64,000 nt of DNA from Pseudomonas asiatica (GCF_009932335.1 NZ_BLJF01000001.1:2480001-2544000), one strand, 5' to 3'. Positions 36,464 through 45,880 are shown, counted from the stretch's first letter. Program-made: numbers and translations. The notes: a model not told the origin generated them from the letters alone.

Positions 36464-37660
36464 TTACTTCTGGACGGCGGCGAAGGCTTCGGCAACCCGT
36501 TGCAGGTTGGCCGGACGCAGGCCGGACATGCATACGCGGCCGCTGTCGATCAGGTACACGCCGAACTCGTCACGCAGGCGGCGCACCTGCTCGACGCTGA
36601 AGCCGGTGTAGCTGAACATGCCGCGCTGGCGCAGGAAGAACTGGAAGTCCTGGCCTGGCAGCAGCACGGCCAGGGCATCGACCAGCGCCTGGCGCATGTC
36701 GAGGATACGTTTGCGCATCACTTCGACTTCCTCGGCCCACTGGGCATTGAGGGCGGCATCGCCGAGCACGCCAGCAACCAGCTGGGCGCCGAAGTTGGGC
36801 GGGCTGGAGTAGTTGCGGCGCACGGTAGCCTTCAGCTGGCCGAGCACGCTCTGGGCAGTGGCTTCATCGTCGCAGACCACCGACAGGCCGCCGACACGCT
36901 CGCCGTACAGCGAGAAGATCTTCGAGAACGAGTTGCTGACCAGGCACGGCACGCCGGCGCGGGCCATTTCGCGGATGGCGTAGGCGTCTTCCACCAGGCC
37001 TTCGGCGAAGCCCTGGTAGGCGATGTCGAGGAACGGGATCAGTTGGCGTGCCTTGACCACTTCAACCACCTGTTGCCACTGGTGCTGTTCCAGGTCGGCG
37101 CCGGTGGGGTTGTGGCAGCACGGGTGCAGCAGCACCACGCTGTTGGCCGGCAGGGTCTGCAGGGTGGCCAGCATGCCGTCGAAGTCCACGCCACGGGTGG
37201 CCTGGTCGAAGTACGGGTAGGTGTGCACCTTGAAGCCGGCGCCTTCGAAGATGGCGCGGTGGTTGTCCCAGGTCGGGTTGCTGACCCAGACTTCGGACTG
37301 CGGGAAGTAGCGCTTGAGGAAGTCGGCGCCGACTTTGAGGGCGCCGGAACCGCCTACGGTCTGCACGGTGGCCACACGCCCGCCGGTAACAGCCGGGTGA
37401 TCGGCACCGAACAGCAGCGCCTGGATCGCCTGGCGGTAGCTGGCCAGGCCTTCCATCGGCAGGTACAGAGAGGCTTCGTGGTCCTGGCCGGCGATGCGTT
37501 TCTCCACCGCATCCACAGCCGCCAGTTGCGGCACCACGCCGGCCTCATCGTAGTACAGGCCGATACTCAGGTTGACCTTGTCGGCGCGCGGGTCGGCCTT
37601 GAAGGTTTCCATCAACGAGAGGATCGGGTCGCCGGCATAGGCATCGACATGTTTGAACAC
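36464..37660 (-). CDS. amaC: Aromatic/D-lysine aminotransferase (TyrB family)
   Basis: A 398-residue fold-type I aminotransferase of the AspC/TyrB group. The PLP lysine is K247 in [21 protein letters not shown] (183-187) and DIAYQGF (212-218) are the other cofactor contacts; a substrate-carboxylate arginine lies in SGLRP. In P. putida KT2440 the aminotransferase at this position (AmaC, PP_3590) takes part in D-lysine degradation to Delta1-piperideine-2-carboxylate. It starts with GTG at 37660, preceded by AAGGAG at 9 bases. It lies downstream of dpkA with a REP doublet between them. Confidence 0.85.
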   Translation of the reverse strand: MFKHVDAYAGDPILSLMETFKADPRADKVNLSIGLYYDEAGVVPQLAAVDAVEKRIAGQDHEASLYLPMEGLASYRQAIQALLFGADHPAVTGGRVATVQTVGGSGALKVGADFLKRYFPQSEVWVSNPTWDNHRAIFEGAGFKVHTYPYFDQATRGVDFDGMLATLQTLPANSVVLLHPCCHNPTGADLEQHQWQQVVEVVKARQLIPFLDIAYQGFAEGLVEDAYAIREMARAGVPCLVSNSFSKIFSLYGERVGGLSVVCDDEATAQSVLGQLKATVRRNYSSPPNFGAQLVAGVLGDAALNAQWAEEVEVMRKRILDMRQALVDALAVLLPGQDFQFFLRQRGMFSYTGFSVEQVRRLRDEFGVYLIDSGRVCMSGLRPANLQRVAEAFAAVQK

Positions 37661-37793
37661 AGCGTGCAGCTCCTTGGATCAGGACAGTTCGAAAAGGCAG
37701 CCCTGAGCATACCCGGAGTGCGGGCTCAGGAACATCAACTATTGTGCAAGGTTGTCTATGCAACATTGCATGGCTGAGGATTGGTGCTGGATT

Positions 37794-37882
37794 CTTCGCG
37801 GGCATGCCCGCTCCCACAGGTACTGCACAGGTCTCAAGGGCGGTGCTATCACTGTGGGAGCGGGCGCGCCCGCGAAGAGGCC
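37794..37882. repeat. REP doublet, type C
   Basis: Inverted pair of the TTCGCGGGCATGCCCGCTCC type, between dpkA and amaC, which are on the same strand. It may separate their expression levels. Confidence 0.9.
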
Positions 37883-37885
37883 GGG

Positions 37886-38911
37886 TCAGCCAAGCAGCTC
37901 TTTCAGGCCTTGCAATTCCTGCTCGGTCAACGCCACCCCCTCCTCCTCGGCCACCTCGCGCTCGCGGTAACGCCGCTCGCCCGGCATGCGCGTCAGCCCT
38001 ACCGCCTGCATCTGCTCGACCAGTTCGCGGCTGCGCTGGGCAAACCGCTCGCCCTCGGCCTTGTTCGGGTCGATGACGATGATCAACTGGCCGGTCCACG
38101 GCGTCTTCGCCCCCGGGTGCCCCGACCAGTCGAACTCCCAGGAGAAATGCCCGCCGGTCAGCGCCGCCGCCAGCAACTCGACCATCATCGACAAGGCCGA
38201 GCCCTTGTGCCCGCCAAATGGCAGCAAGGCGCCGCCTTCCAGAATCGCCTTGGGGTCGGTGGTCGGCTCGCCATTGGCATCCACACCCATGCCCTGCGGC
38301 AATTGCTGGCCAGCACGCGCGGCAATCTGCACGTCGCCATGGGCCATGGCGCTGGTGGCCATGTCGAAGACGATCGGGTCATGTTCGGCGCAAGGTGCGG
38401 CAAAGGCGATGGGGTTGGTGCCGAACAGCGGCTTGCGGGCGCCGTGCGGCACCACGCAGGTCATGCTGTTGACCACGCTCAGGGCTACCAGGCCTTCGTC
38501 GGCGAAAGGCTCCACATCCGGCCACAGCGCGGCGAAGTGGTGCGAGTTGTGGATCGCCAGCACGGCGATGCCAGCGTTGCGCGCCTTCGCCACCAGAAGT
38601 TCACGGGCCGCCGCCAGCGCCGGCTGGGCGAAGCCGCCTGCGGCATCGACGCGAACATAACCGGGCGCCACGTCGCTGACCTTCGGCGTGGCCTGGCCAT
38701 CGACCCAGCCGCTGGCCAATGTCGAAACATAGCCGGGCATGCGGAACACCCCATGGCTATGGGCACCATCGCGCTGGGCGCTGGCGCAGTTGTGGGCCAG
38801 CACCCGGGCCACGCTTTCGCTGCAGCCATGGCGCTGGAAAATGCTCTGCAACAGGCCCTGCAGCTCGGTAAAAGGCACACGCACGACGGTGCTGGTGGAA
38901 GGTGCGGACAT
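37886..38911 (-). CDS. dpkA: Delta1-piperideine-2-carboxylate reductase (LDH2/MDH2 family)
   Basis: A 341-residue NAD(P)H-dependent oxidoreductase of the LDH2/MDH2 family. It shows HSHGVFRMPGYV (51-62), the catalytic histidine region NSHHFAALW (122-130), HGARKPLFGTNPIAFA and the C-terminal PFGGHKGSALSMMVELLA. DpkA reduces Delta1-piperideine-2-carboxylate to L-pipecolate in the D-lysine pathway, and the proline analogue. AAGGAG precedes the ATG at 38911. It is divergent from the RpiR regulator (143-base gap) that probably controls it. Confidence 0.9.
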   Translation of the reverse strand: MSAPSTSTVVRVPFTELQGLLQSIFQRHGCSESVARVLAHNCASAQRDGAHSHGVFRMPGYVSTLASGWVDGQATPKVSDVAPGYVRVDAAGGFAQPALAAARELLVAKARNAGIAVLAIHNSHHFAALWPDVEPFADEGLVALSVVNSMTCVVPHGARKPLFGTNPIAFAAPCAEHDPIVFDMATSAMAHGDVQIAARAGQQLPQGMGVDANGEPTTDPKAILEGGALLPFGGHKGSALSMMVELLAAALTGGHFSWEFDWSGHPGAKTPWTGQLIIVIDPNKAEGERFAQRSRELVEQMQAVGLTRMPGERRYREREVAEEEGVALTEQELQGLKELLG

Positions 38912-38974
38912 CTGAAGCTCCTTGTTGGAATTGGAATGGCTACAGCGTTGCAACGACAAAAACTTTCCTGCATG

Positions 38975-38990
38975 TGACAGCTATCTGTCA
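38975..38990. promoter_or_regulatory. Candidate RpiR operator between dpkA and the regulator
   Basis: TGACAGCTATCTGTCA is a 6-bp-arm dyad; a third half-site, TGACAG, lies at 39004-39009. They sit in the AT-richer centre of the divergent region, where a regulator of both genes would bind. Assignment to the RpiR protein is inference. Confidence 0.5.
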
Positions 38991-39054
38991 AATGTTGACT
39001 TGATGACAGAAAACAGCCATTTTCTTTCGCAAGCCTTACCCCTGGAGCCGCAGC

Positions 39055-39927
39055 ATGAGCCAACCGATCAAGCAACGCTTGGAAAACAGCCTCGAAGGGG
39101 CCGCTGCTTCGGGCCGCAAGATCGCCACCTACATGCTCGCCAATCTGCAGGAACTGCCGTTCCAGACCTCGGCCAGCATTGCCGCCAAGCTGGGCGTCAG
39201 CGAATCCAGCGTCGGCCGTTTCTGCCGCTCATTGGGTTATGCCCATCTCAAGGCGTTGAAGCAAGACCTGCAGAACGACCTGGGCGATGGCCCGTGGCTG
39301 GTCGGCGACCGCCTGCAAGATTACCGCCAGAACCAGGACGCCAGCGACAACGCCGGCAGCCTGGAGCTGGAAATCGCCGCCCTGGTGCGCGTGCACGAGT
39401 ATCGCCAGAGCAGCGCCTGGCACAGCGTCGCCCAGCGCCTGGCAAGCAGGCAGCGGGTGTTCATCGCCGGCTTCCAGACCGAGCGTGGCATCGCCATGTG
39501 CATGAGCCACCTGCTGCAGTACCTGCGCGATGGCGTGCAGCTGGTGGATATGAGTGCCGGGCACTTTGGCGAAGTATTGCTGGGCCGCGCCGAAGACAGC
39601 GCCCTGGTGGTGTTCGAAGCCCGCCGTTATTCCCGCCATGCCCTGCTGTTGTGCCAGAAGGCGCGCGAGGCTGGCATAGCGGTCACCCTGGTGACCGACA
39701 CCTTCTGTGACTGGGCCGATGCCAACGCCGACGAGGTGTTCCGCATCCCCACCGAGTTCAACCTGTTCTGGGAGTCCACCTCGACCATGCTGTCGTGGGT
39801 GCACCTGATGGTCAACGAGGTCTGCAAGAAGCTCGGGCCGGATGTTGAAAAGCGCTTGGAAGCAACTGCCGCTCTACATAACGAATTCGTCGGCTACACC
39901 TCGTGGTCGACGGGAAAACAACAATAG
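39055..39927 (+). CDS. RpiR family transcriptional regulator (HTH + SIS)
   Basis: A 290-residue regulator: N-terminal RpiR helix-turn-helix (about 20-70, SASIAAKLGVSESSVGRFCR) and a C-terminal SIS domain (about 125-255, RVFIAGFQTERGIAMCMSHL ... VTLVTDTFCDWADANADEVF). SIS domains usually sense phosphosugars, but this one is embedded in amino-acid catabolism, so the ligand is probably a D-lysine pathway intermediate. It is 22 bases upstream of the binding-protein gene and divergent from dpkA. Confidence 0.9.
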   Translation: MSQPIKQRLENSLEGAAASGRKIATYMLANLQELPFQTSASIAAKLGVSESSVGRFCRSLGYAHLKALKQDLQNDLGDGPWLVGDRLQDYRQNQDASDNAGSLELEIAALVRVHEYRQSSAWHSVAQRLASRQRVFIAGFQTERGIAMCMSHLLQYLRDGVQLVDMSAGHFGEVLLGRAEDSALVVFEARRYSRHALLLCQKAREAGIAVTLVTDTFCDWADANADEVFRIPTEFNLFWESTSTMLSWVHLMVNEVCKKLGPDVEKRLEATAALHNEFVGYTSWSTGKQQ

Positions 39928-39949
39928 CAAGAGTGCAATGAGGTGCGAG

Positions 39950-40702
39950 ATGAAAAAGACCATGGCCTTGGTGGGTGCGTGCGCCCTGCTGCTGTCGGGT
40001 GCCGCCAGTGCCGAAACCCTGCGCTTCGCCACCGAGGGCGCCTACCCGCCCTTCAACTATGTCGACGCCAATAACCAGTTGCACGGCTTCGACGTCGACA
40101 TCACCCACGCCCTGTGCGAGCAGATGAAAGTCGAGTGCACGCTGGTGGCCCAGGACTGGGAAGGCATCATCCCGGCGCTGATGGCACGCAAGTACGACGC
40201 GGTGGTCGCGTCGATGATCAATACCGAAGAACGGCGCAAGAAAATCGCCTTCACCGACCACTATTACCGCACCCCGCTGACCGTTGCCGTGGCCAAGGAC
40301 AGCAAGATCAACGACGCCCAGACCACCTTCGACGGCTACACCGTTGGCGCCCAGTCGTCGTCCACCCAGGCCATCTACGCCGAAGACGTCTACGCCAAGG
40401 CCGGTGCCGACGTGAAACTGTACCCGACCATGGACGAAGCCAACGCCGACCTGGCCGCGGGCCGCCTGGACGGGGTGATTGCCGACAAATTCCCGCTGCA
40501 TGAGTGGATGACCAAGAACGGCGGGGACTGCTGCAAGATCCTCGGTGACGTGGCCGACACCAAGGCCGATGCCGCCATTGCCGTGCGCAAGGACGACGAA
40601 GCCCTGCGCCAGCGCCTGAACACCGCGCTGCAACAGATCGTGGCCAACGGCACCTACCAGAAGATCGCCAGCAAGTACTTCGCTTTCGATATCTACAACT
40701 GA
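39950..40702 (+). CDS. ABC transporter periplasmic binding protein, probably for D-lysine
   Basis: A 250-residue family-3 solute-binding protein with a signal peptide (1-20, MKKTMALVGACALLLSGAAS) and the family motif FATEGAYPPFNYVDANNQLHGFDVDI. It resembles lysine/arginine/ornithine binding proteins. GAGGTG precedes the ATG at 39950, which begins the signal peptide; longer readings have no support. Context (two permeases, ATPase, amaD, dpkA) makes D-lysine or another cationic D-amino acid the likely ligand. Confidence 0.88.
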   Translation: MKKTMALVGACALLLSGAASAETLRFATEGAYPPFNYVDANNQLHGFDVDITHALCEQMKVECTLVAQDWEGIIPALMARKYDAVVASMINTEERRKKIAFTDHYYRTPLTVAVAKDSKINDAQTTFDGYTVGAQSSSTQAIYAEDVYAKAGADVKLYPTMDEANADLAAGRLDGVIADKFPLHEWMTKNGGDCCKILGDVADTKADAAIAVRKDDEALRQRLNTALQQIVANGTYQKIASKYFAFDIYN

Positions 40703-40725
40703 TCTTCAGGAAACTGCGCAATTTC

Positions 40726-40840
40726 TGTAGGAGCGGCCTTGTGTCGCGACAGGGCCGCAAGGCGGCCCCGGCAATCCCTGCTGCGGCATAGATCCTGGGG
40801 CTGCTAAGCAGCCCTTTCGCGACACAAGGCCGCTCCTACA
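40726..40840. repeat. REP doublet, type A, inside the ABC operon
   Basis: A full inverted pair between the binding-protein stop (40702) and the first permease start (40874). It is the only type A doublet inside a clear operon in this window. A hairpin here would let the binding protein be made in excess over the permeases. Confidence 0.9.
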
Positions 40841-40873
40841 AAGAGTCCGCATTGCCCATCCTAGGGGTTTGTC

Positions 40874-41593
40874 ATGCTCGATCAATTATCCTTGCTGTCC
40901 TTCGCCAGTGGAGGCTGGGGCCAGGCGTTGCTGGCCGGCGCCCTGGTCACTGTTTCCCTGGCCCTGGCCTGCCTGCCCATCGGCCTGCCGCTGGGCCTGG
41001 TCGTCGCCCTTGCAGCACGCTCGCGCAAGCGCTTGCCGCGAGCCTGGGCCACCACCTTCTCCACCGTGTTCCGTGGCCTGCCCGAACTGCTGACGCTGCT
41101 GATCATCTATTACGGCTGCCAGATCGCCGCACAGAAGACTCTCGCAGCCATGGGCTACCAGGGTGAGTTCCTGATCAATACCTTCCTCGCCGCGTTGATC
41201 GCCTTCAGCCTGGTGTTCGCCGCGTTCTCCAGCGAGATCTGGCTGGCAGCCTTCAAGACCCTGCCCAAGGGCCAGCTGGAAGCCTGCTCGGCGTTGGGCC
41301 TGAGCAAGCGCACCGGCTTCTTCAAGGTGCTGCTGCCGCAATTGACCCGCATCGCCCTGCCCGGCCTGTCCAACAACTGGCTGTCGCTGCTCAAGGACAC
41401 CTCGCTGGTATCCACCATCTCGCTGGTCGACCTGATGCGCCAGACCAACCTGGCCGTCAGCGTGACCAAGGAGCCGATGTTCTTCTATGGCGTCGCCTGC
41501 CTGGGCTACCTGCTGTTCGCCGCCATTTCCGGGCGCGTGTTCGCCTTCATCGAACGGCGCAGCAACCGCCACCTGCAAGGAGCACGCGCATGA
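40874..41593 (+). CDS. ABC transporter permease 1 (polar amino acid, HisQ-like)
   Basis: A 239-residue permease with about five hydrophobic segments and the EAA-type loop (LEACSALGLSKRTGFFKVLLPQ) that contacts the ATPase. VFRGLPELLTLLIIYYG is the helix-2/3 signature of the HisQ/M family. AGGGG precedes the ATG. The end overlaps the second permease by 4 bases. Confidence 0.92.
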   Translation: MLDQLSLLSFASGGWGQALLAGALVTVSLALACLPIGLPLGLVVALAARSRKRLPRAWATTFSTVFRGLPELLTLLIIYYGCQIAAQKTLAAMGYQGEFLINTFLAALIAFSLVFAAFSSEIWLAAFKTLPKGQLEACSALGLSKRTGFFKVLLPQLTRIALPGLSNNWLSLLKDTSLVSTISLVDLMRQTNLAVSVTKEPMFFYGVACLGYLLFAAISGRVFAFIERRSNRHLQGARA

Positions 41594-42300
41594 GCTTCGA
41601 ACAACTGCTGGCGCTGGTACTCGACCCCGACCTGCTGGAACGCTACGGCCCACGCTTCCTCGATGGCCTGCTGGTAACGGCCAAGCTGGTGGCGATTTCC
41701 TTCAGCCTGGGTGCGGTGCTCGGCCTGTTGCTGGCCCTGGCGCGCATGTCGCGCAGCCTGCTGCTGCAGCGCATGGCCGCCGGCTATGTGTACTTCTTCC
41801 GCGGCTCGCCGCTGCTGGCCCAGCTGTTCCTTCTGTATTACGGCCTGGGTTCGCTCAAAGGCTTCTGGCAGGACGTCGGCCTGTGGTGGTTCTTCCGCGA
41901 GGCGTGGTTCTGCACCCTGCTGGCGTTCACCCTGAACACCGCCGCCTACCAGGCCGAGATCTTCCGCGGCAGCCTGATGGCCGTCGCCCCCGGCCAGCAT
42001 GAGGCGGCGCGGGCGCTGAACCTGAAGCGCTCGACCACCTTTTTCAAGGTGATCCTGCCGCAGTCGCTGCTGGTGGCCATCGGCCCGCTGGGCAACGAAC
42101 TGATCCTGATGATCAAGGCCAGCGCGATCGCCTCGCTGGTGACCATCTACGACCTGATGGGCGTGACCAAACTGGCCTTCTCGCGCAGTTTCGACTTCCA
42201 GATCTACCTGTGGGCCGCCGTGCTCTACCTGCTGATCGTCGAACTGGTGCGGCGCCTGCTGAAACACCTGGAAGCCCGCCTGGGCCGCCACCTGAACTGA
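41590..42300 (+). CDS. ABC transporter permease 2 (polar amino acid, HisM-like)
   Basis: A 236-residue permease paralogous to its neighbour, with YFFRGSPLLAQLFLLYYG and the EAA loop HEAARALNLKRSTTFFKVIL. AAGGAG precedes the ATG, which overlaps the stop of permease 1 (ATGA). The two form the heterodimeric channel of the importer. Confidence 0.92.
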   Translation: MSFEQLLALVLDPDLLERYGPRFLDGLLVTAKLVAISFSLGAVLGLLLALARMSRSLLLQRMAAGYVYFFRGSPLLAQLFLLYYGLGSLKGFWQDVGLWWFFREAWFCTLLAFTLNTAAYQAEIFRGSLMAVAPGQHEAARALNLKRSTTFFKVILPQSLLVAIGPLGNELILMIKASAIASLVTIYDLMGVTKLAFSRSFDFQIYLWAAVLYLLIVELVRRLLKHLEARLGRHLN

Positions 42301-42316
42301 CCGAAGGATACGTTCC

Positions 42317-43561
42317 ATGCATTGCCAGACCCTTGTCCTCGGCGCCGGCATCGTCGGCGTCAGCACCGCGCTGCACCTGCAGGCCCGCGGGCGCCAGGTG
42401 ATCCTGATCGACCGCGACGAACCGGGCTGCGGCACCAGCCACGGCAACGCCGGGCTGATCGAGCGCTCCAGCGTCATCCCCTATGCCTTCCCGCGGCAAC
42501 TGGGCGCACTGCTGCGCTATGGCCTGAACCGCCAGCCCGACGTGCGCTACAGCCTGCTGCACCTGCCCAAGGCCGCACCCTGGCTGTGGCGCTATTGGCG
42601 CCAGTCGGCCCCCGGGCGCCTGGCCGGGGCCGCCGCCGACATGCTGCCGCTGGTGCAGCGCTGCGTAGAGGAGCACGACGTATTCATTGCTGCCGCCGGC
42701 TTGGAAGGGCTGGTGCAGGCCAAAGGCTGGATCGAAGTGTTCCGTGACCCGGCGCTGTTCGAGCAGGCCAAGGCCGACGCCAAGGGCCTGAGCCGTTATG
42801 GCCTGCAGTTCGAAATCCTCGAATGCGGGCAGTTGCAGGCCCGCGAGCACCAGCTGGACGCCAGCGTGGTCGGCGGCATCCACTGGCTCGACCCCAAGAC
42901 CGTGAACAACCCTGGCGCCCTCACCCGTGGCTACGCCACCCTGTTCACGCAGCGCGGCGGGCAGTTCCTGCATGGCGATGCGCGCAGCCTGCGCCAGGTC
43001 GACGGCCAATGGCAGGTAGACAGCCGCCGCGGCCCGATCACCGCCAACGAGGTAGTGGCCTGCCTCGGCCCGCAGTCAGCCGACCTGTTCAGCGGCCTTG
43101 GCTACCAGATCCCGCTGGCGATCAAGCGTGGCTACCACATGCACTACAGCACCCGTGACGGCGCGCAACTGGAGCATTCCATCTGCGACACCCAGGGCGG
43201 CTACGTGCTGGCGCCGATGGCCCGCGGCGTGCGCCTGACCACCGGCATCGAGTTCGACGCCAGCAGCGCGCCGGGCAACCAGATCCAGCTGGGCCGTTGC
43301 GAAGCCCTGGCGCGCAAGCTGTTCCCGGCCCTGGGTGAGCGCCTGGACGACACCCCGTGGCTGGGCCGCCGCCCGTGCCTGCCCGACATGCGCCCGGTGA
43401 TCGGCCCGGCGCCGCGCCACCCAGGGCTGTGGTTCAACTTCGGCCACGCCCACCACGGCCTCACCCTGGGCCCGGTCAGCGGCCGGCTGGTGGCCGAACT
43501 GGTCACCGGCGAACGCCCCTTCACCGACCCCGCGCCCTACAGCGCGACCCGTTTCGACTGA
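42317..43561 (+). CDS. amaD: FAD-dependent D-amino acid oxidase/dehydrogenase (D-lysine)
   Basis: A 414-residue flavoprotein of the DadA/DAO family. The dinucleotide motif GAGIVGVSTALHLQARG starts at residue 9, the ribose-binding acidic strand ends LIDRDEPGCGTSHGNAG (typical of DadA), and FNFGHAHHGLTLGPVSGR is the C-terminal FAD-contact segment. In KT2440 AmaD (PP_3596) oxidises D-lysine to the ketoacid that cyclises to Delta1-piperideine-2-carboxylate, the DpkA substrate. It lies 16 bases after permease 2, between the permeases and their ATPase. Confidence 0.88.
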   Translation: MHCQTLVLGAGIVGVSTALHLQARGRQVILIDRDEPGCGTSHGNAGLIERSSVIPYAFPRQLGALLRYGLNRQPDVRYSLLHLPKAAPWLWRYWRQSAPGRLAGAAADMLPLVQRCVEEHDVFIAAAGLEGLVQAKGWIEVFRDPALFEQAKADAKGLSRYGLQFEILECGQLQAREHQLDASVVGGIHWLDPKTVNNPGALTRGYATLFTQRGGQFLHGDARSLRQVDGQWQVDSRRGPITANEVVACLGPQSADLFSGLGYQIPLAIKRGYHMHYSTRDGAQLEHSICDTQGGYVLAPMARGVRLTTGIEFDASSAPGNQIQLGRCEALARKLFPALGERLDDTPWLGRRPCLPDMRPVIGPAPRHPGLWFNFGHAHHGLTLGPVSGRLVAELVTGERPFTDPAPYSATRFD

Positions 43562-43583
43562 ACCCCTGCGGGAGAACAACAAG

Positions 43584-44366
43584 ATGACCGCACCACTGAG
43601 CCTTGCCACCCTTGCCCCCGAACCCGACCCGCGCCCGGTGCTGATCCGCATCGAAGGCCTGAACAAGCACTACGGCGCGTTCCACGTGCTGCGCGACATC
43701 GACCTGCAGGTGCGCGAAGGCGAACGCATCGTGCTGTGTGGGCCGTCCGGCTCGGGCAAGTCGACCCTGATCCGCTGCATCAACCGCCTGGAAGTGGCCC
43801 AGCAGGGCAGCATCAAGGTGGATGGCATCGACCTGGCGGCCACCACCCGCGAAGCGGCGCAGGTGCGCAGCGACATCGGCATGGTGTTCCAGCACTTCAA
43901 CCTGTTCCCGCACATGAGCGTGCTCGACAACTGCCTGCTGGCCCCCACCAGCGTGCGCGGCCTGTCGCGCAAGGACGCCGAGGAGCGGGCGCGCATGTAC
44001 CTGAGCAAGGTCGGCATCGAAAGCCAGGCGCACAAGTACCCCAGCCAGCTGTCCGGCGGCCAGCAGCAGCGCGTGGCGATTGCCCGGGCGCTGTGCATGA
44101 AGCCGCGGATCATGCTGTTCGACGAGCCCACCTCGGCGCTGGACCCGGAGATGGTCGCCGAGGTGCTGGATGTGCTGGTGCAACTGGCCGGCACTGGCAT
44201 GACCATGCTTTGCGTCACCCATGAAATGGGCTTTGCCCGCCAGGTAGCCGAGCGGGTGCTGTTCCTCGAGGGCGGGCAGATCATTGAAGACAGCCCGCCG
44301 CAGGTGTTCTTCAACCAGCCGCGTACCGAGCGGGCCAAGGGGTTCCTGGCGCAGATACTGCACTGA
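43584..44366 (+). CDS. ABC transporter ATP-binding protein (polar amino acid)
   Basis: A 260-residue ATPase. Walker A is GPSGSGKST (53-61), the signature LSGGQQQRVAIARAL, Walker B IMLFDEPTSALDPE, and the switch histidine in CVTHEMGFARQV, all as in GlnQ/HisP. About 20 extra residues precede the core. It ends the operon that begins with the RpiR gene. Confidence 0.95.
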   Translation: MTAPLSLATLAPEPDPRPVLIRIEGLNKHYGAFHVLRDIDLQVREGERIVLCGPSGSGKSTLIRCINRLEVAQQGSIKVDGIDLAATTREAAQVRSDIGMVFQHFNLFPHMSVLDNCLLAPTSVRGLSRKDAEERARMYLSKVGIESQAHKYPSQLSGGQQQRVAIARALCMKPRIMLFDEPTSALDPEMVAEVLDVLVQLAGTGMTMLCVTHEMGFARQVAERVLFLEGGQIIEDSPPQVFFNQPRTERAKGFLAQILH

Positions 44367-44397
44367 TTGAAAATGATGAAAGCTGGCGCAATATCTG

Positions 44398-44514
44398 TGT
44401 AGGAGCGGCCTTGTGCCGCGAAAGGGCTGCGCAGCAGCCCCAGGGTTTCAGCGCAGGTGCACAAATTGCCGGGGCTGCTTTGCAGCCCTTTCGCGACACA
44501 AGGCCGCTCCTACA
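44398..44514. repeat. REP doublet, type A
   Basis: Full inverted pair 31 bases after the ABC ATPase stop, at the end of the D-lysine operon, where it could also protect the 3' end of the transcript. Confidence 0.9.
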
Positions 44515-44856
44515 GGTTCCGCGTCAGCCGAAGGAGTGAGCGACTCTGCCGGCCCTTCATTGCACCGCTGCAAAGACCCAACTGCATCGTTAAATATTAT
44601 TGACCTTAACCCCCGCCAAACCCACGCCGCCACAGGCCCGCATCGGTTTCAGCCCCCAAAAACCGGCGCATTCCCTGCCATCAAGCCCTGCTCCGTCGTT
44701 TGACATATCGAACGGCTCTGGCAAGCTATCTACAAGCCCCGACCGGAATCGTCGCCTCCGACGAGCCGGCAGTGCTCGGGGCTACAGGTTGCACCCATGG
44801 CCCCGCGCCGTGCACCTGCACAACAACGACAGGCCGAACCTGTCCCAAGGTGACAT
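44515..44856. other. Intergenic region with no recognised gene
   Basis: About 340 bases between the REP doublet and the amidotransferase gene. No reading frame with family resemblance is visible on either strand. TTGACA at 44700-44705 could be a -35 box, but the sequence 17-18 bases further on is a poor -10. AAGGTGAC just before 44857 is the ribosome site of the next gene. Confidence 0.4.
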
Positions 44857-45666
44857 ATGTCCAACAGCAACATTGGCAACAAGCAACCCTCCCTGCGCAA
44901 ACCCGTCGTCCTGATGACCATGGGCAGCCAAGAGCGCAAAGGCCATGACTACCAGGTCATGACCCACAAATACATCACCCCGCTGGTCGAGTTTTCCGAT
45001 TGCGTCCCGGTGCTGGTGCCCACCTGCTGCGGCATCGAAGACCTCGAGACCTATCTGGACATGGCCGACGGCGTGTACCTGACCGGTGCCGGCAGCAACA
45101 TCGACCCGGCCCTGTACGGCCAGGAAAACGAGACCCCCGGCAAAGGCCAGGACCAGAACCGCGACCTGTTCGACATCCCGCTGGTCAAGGCCGCGATCAA
45201 GCGTGGCCTGCCGATCTTCGGCATCTGCCGTGGCATGCAGGAAATCAACGTGGCCCTGGGTGGCGACATCTACCAGAAGGTGTACGCCGAGCCTGGCTTC
45301 AACGACCACCGGGAAAACCCGGAAGACCCGGTCGAGGTGCAATACGCCCAGGTGCACGGCGTGAAGATCAAGCCGGACAGCTGGCTGCGTGACACCCTGG
45401 GTACCGACGAGATTCGCGTCAACTCGCTGCATGGCCAAGGCCTGCACAAGCTCGGTGCCGGCATCGAGGCCATCGCCCACGCCGAAGACGGCTTGGTCGA
45501 GGCGATCCATGCCCCGAGCATCTCGCCATTCCTGTTCGCCGTGCAGTGGCACCCGGAGTGGCAAGCGGCGAAGAACCCGGATTCGATCAAGATTTTCCAG
45601 GCTTTCGGCGACGCTTGCCGGGCCCAGGTACGCAAGGCGCAGATCAAGCGCCAGCACGCTGCCTGA
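44857..45666 (+). CDS. Class I glutamine amidotransferase-like hydrolase (peptidase C26, PuuD-like)
   Basis: A 269-residue protein of the gamma-glutamyl-GABA hydrolase group. The nucleophile is C124 in IFGICRGMQEINVALGG and the catalytic histidine-acid pair is in FAVQWHPEWQ. PuuD-type enzymes split gamma-glutamyl amides of amines in the cytoplasm. A hairpin terminator follows, separating it from the hexarate operon; it stands between the D-lysine and hexarate clusters without clear membership of either. AAGGTG precedes the ATG. Confidence 0.85.
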   Translation: MSNSNIGNKQPSLRKPVVLMTMGSQERKGHDYQVMTHKYITPLVEFSDCVPVLVPTCCGIEDLETYLDMADGVYLTGAGSNIDPALYGQENETPGKGQDQNRDLFDIPLVKAAIKRGLPIFGICRGMQEINVALGGDIYQKVYAEPGFNDHRENPEDPVEVQYAQVHGVKIKPDSWLRDTLGTDEIRVNSLHGQGLHKLGAGIEAIAHAEDGLVEAIHAPSISPFLFAVQWHPEWQAAKNPDSIKIFQAFGDACRAQVRKAQIKRQHAA

Positions 45667-45690
45667 CCCCAGTTTCCTCTGCTTTGATCG

Positions 45691-45718
45691 CGGGGCGGCG
45701 CAAGGCCGCCCCCGTTTT
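45691..45718 (+). terminator. Rho-independent terminator after the amidotransferase gene
   Basis: GGGGCGGC pairs with GCCGCCCC around GCAAG, followed by CGTTTTCC. It lies 25 bases after the stop. Confidence 0.8.
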
Positions 45719-45880
45719 CCCCGGTCACCCTCTGCTGGTCCCAGAACACTTCCCGTGGAAACGGGCGGCGGGCTTGTGCCTGTCTCCGCGATCTTTTTTC
45801 CTGCCCCTCAAGAGATACGATGACTGATCGCGATTAGTCTGCCATCTATGTCTCATGCATCTCTTGTTGTCGCCTGTTCT

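Noticed and set aside
44700..44732. Sigma-70 or sigma-54 promoter before the amidotransferase gene
   Set aside because: TTGACA lacks a good -10 at proper spacing, and TGGCAAGC lacks the downstream TTGC element.
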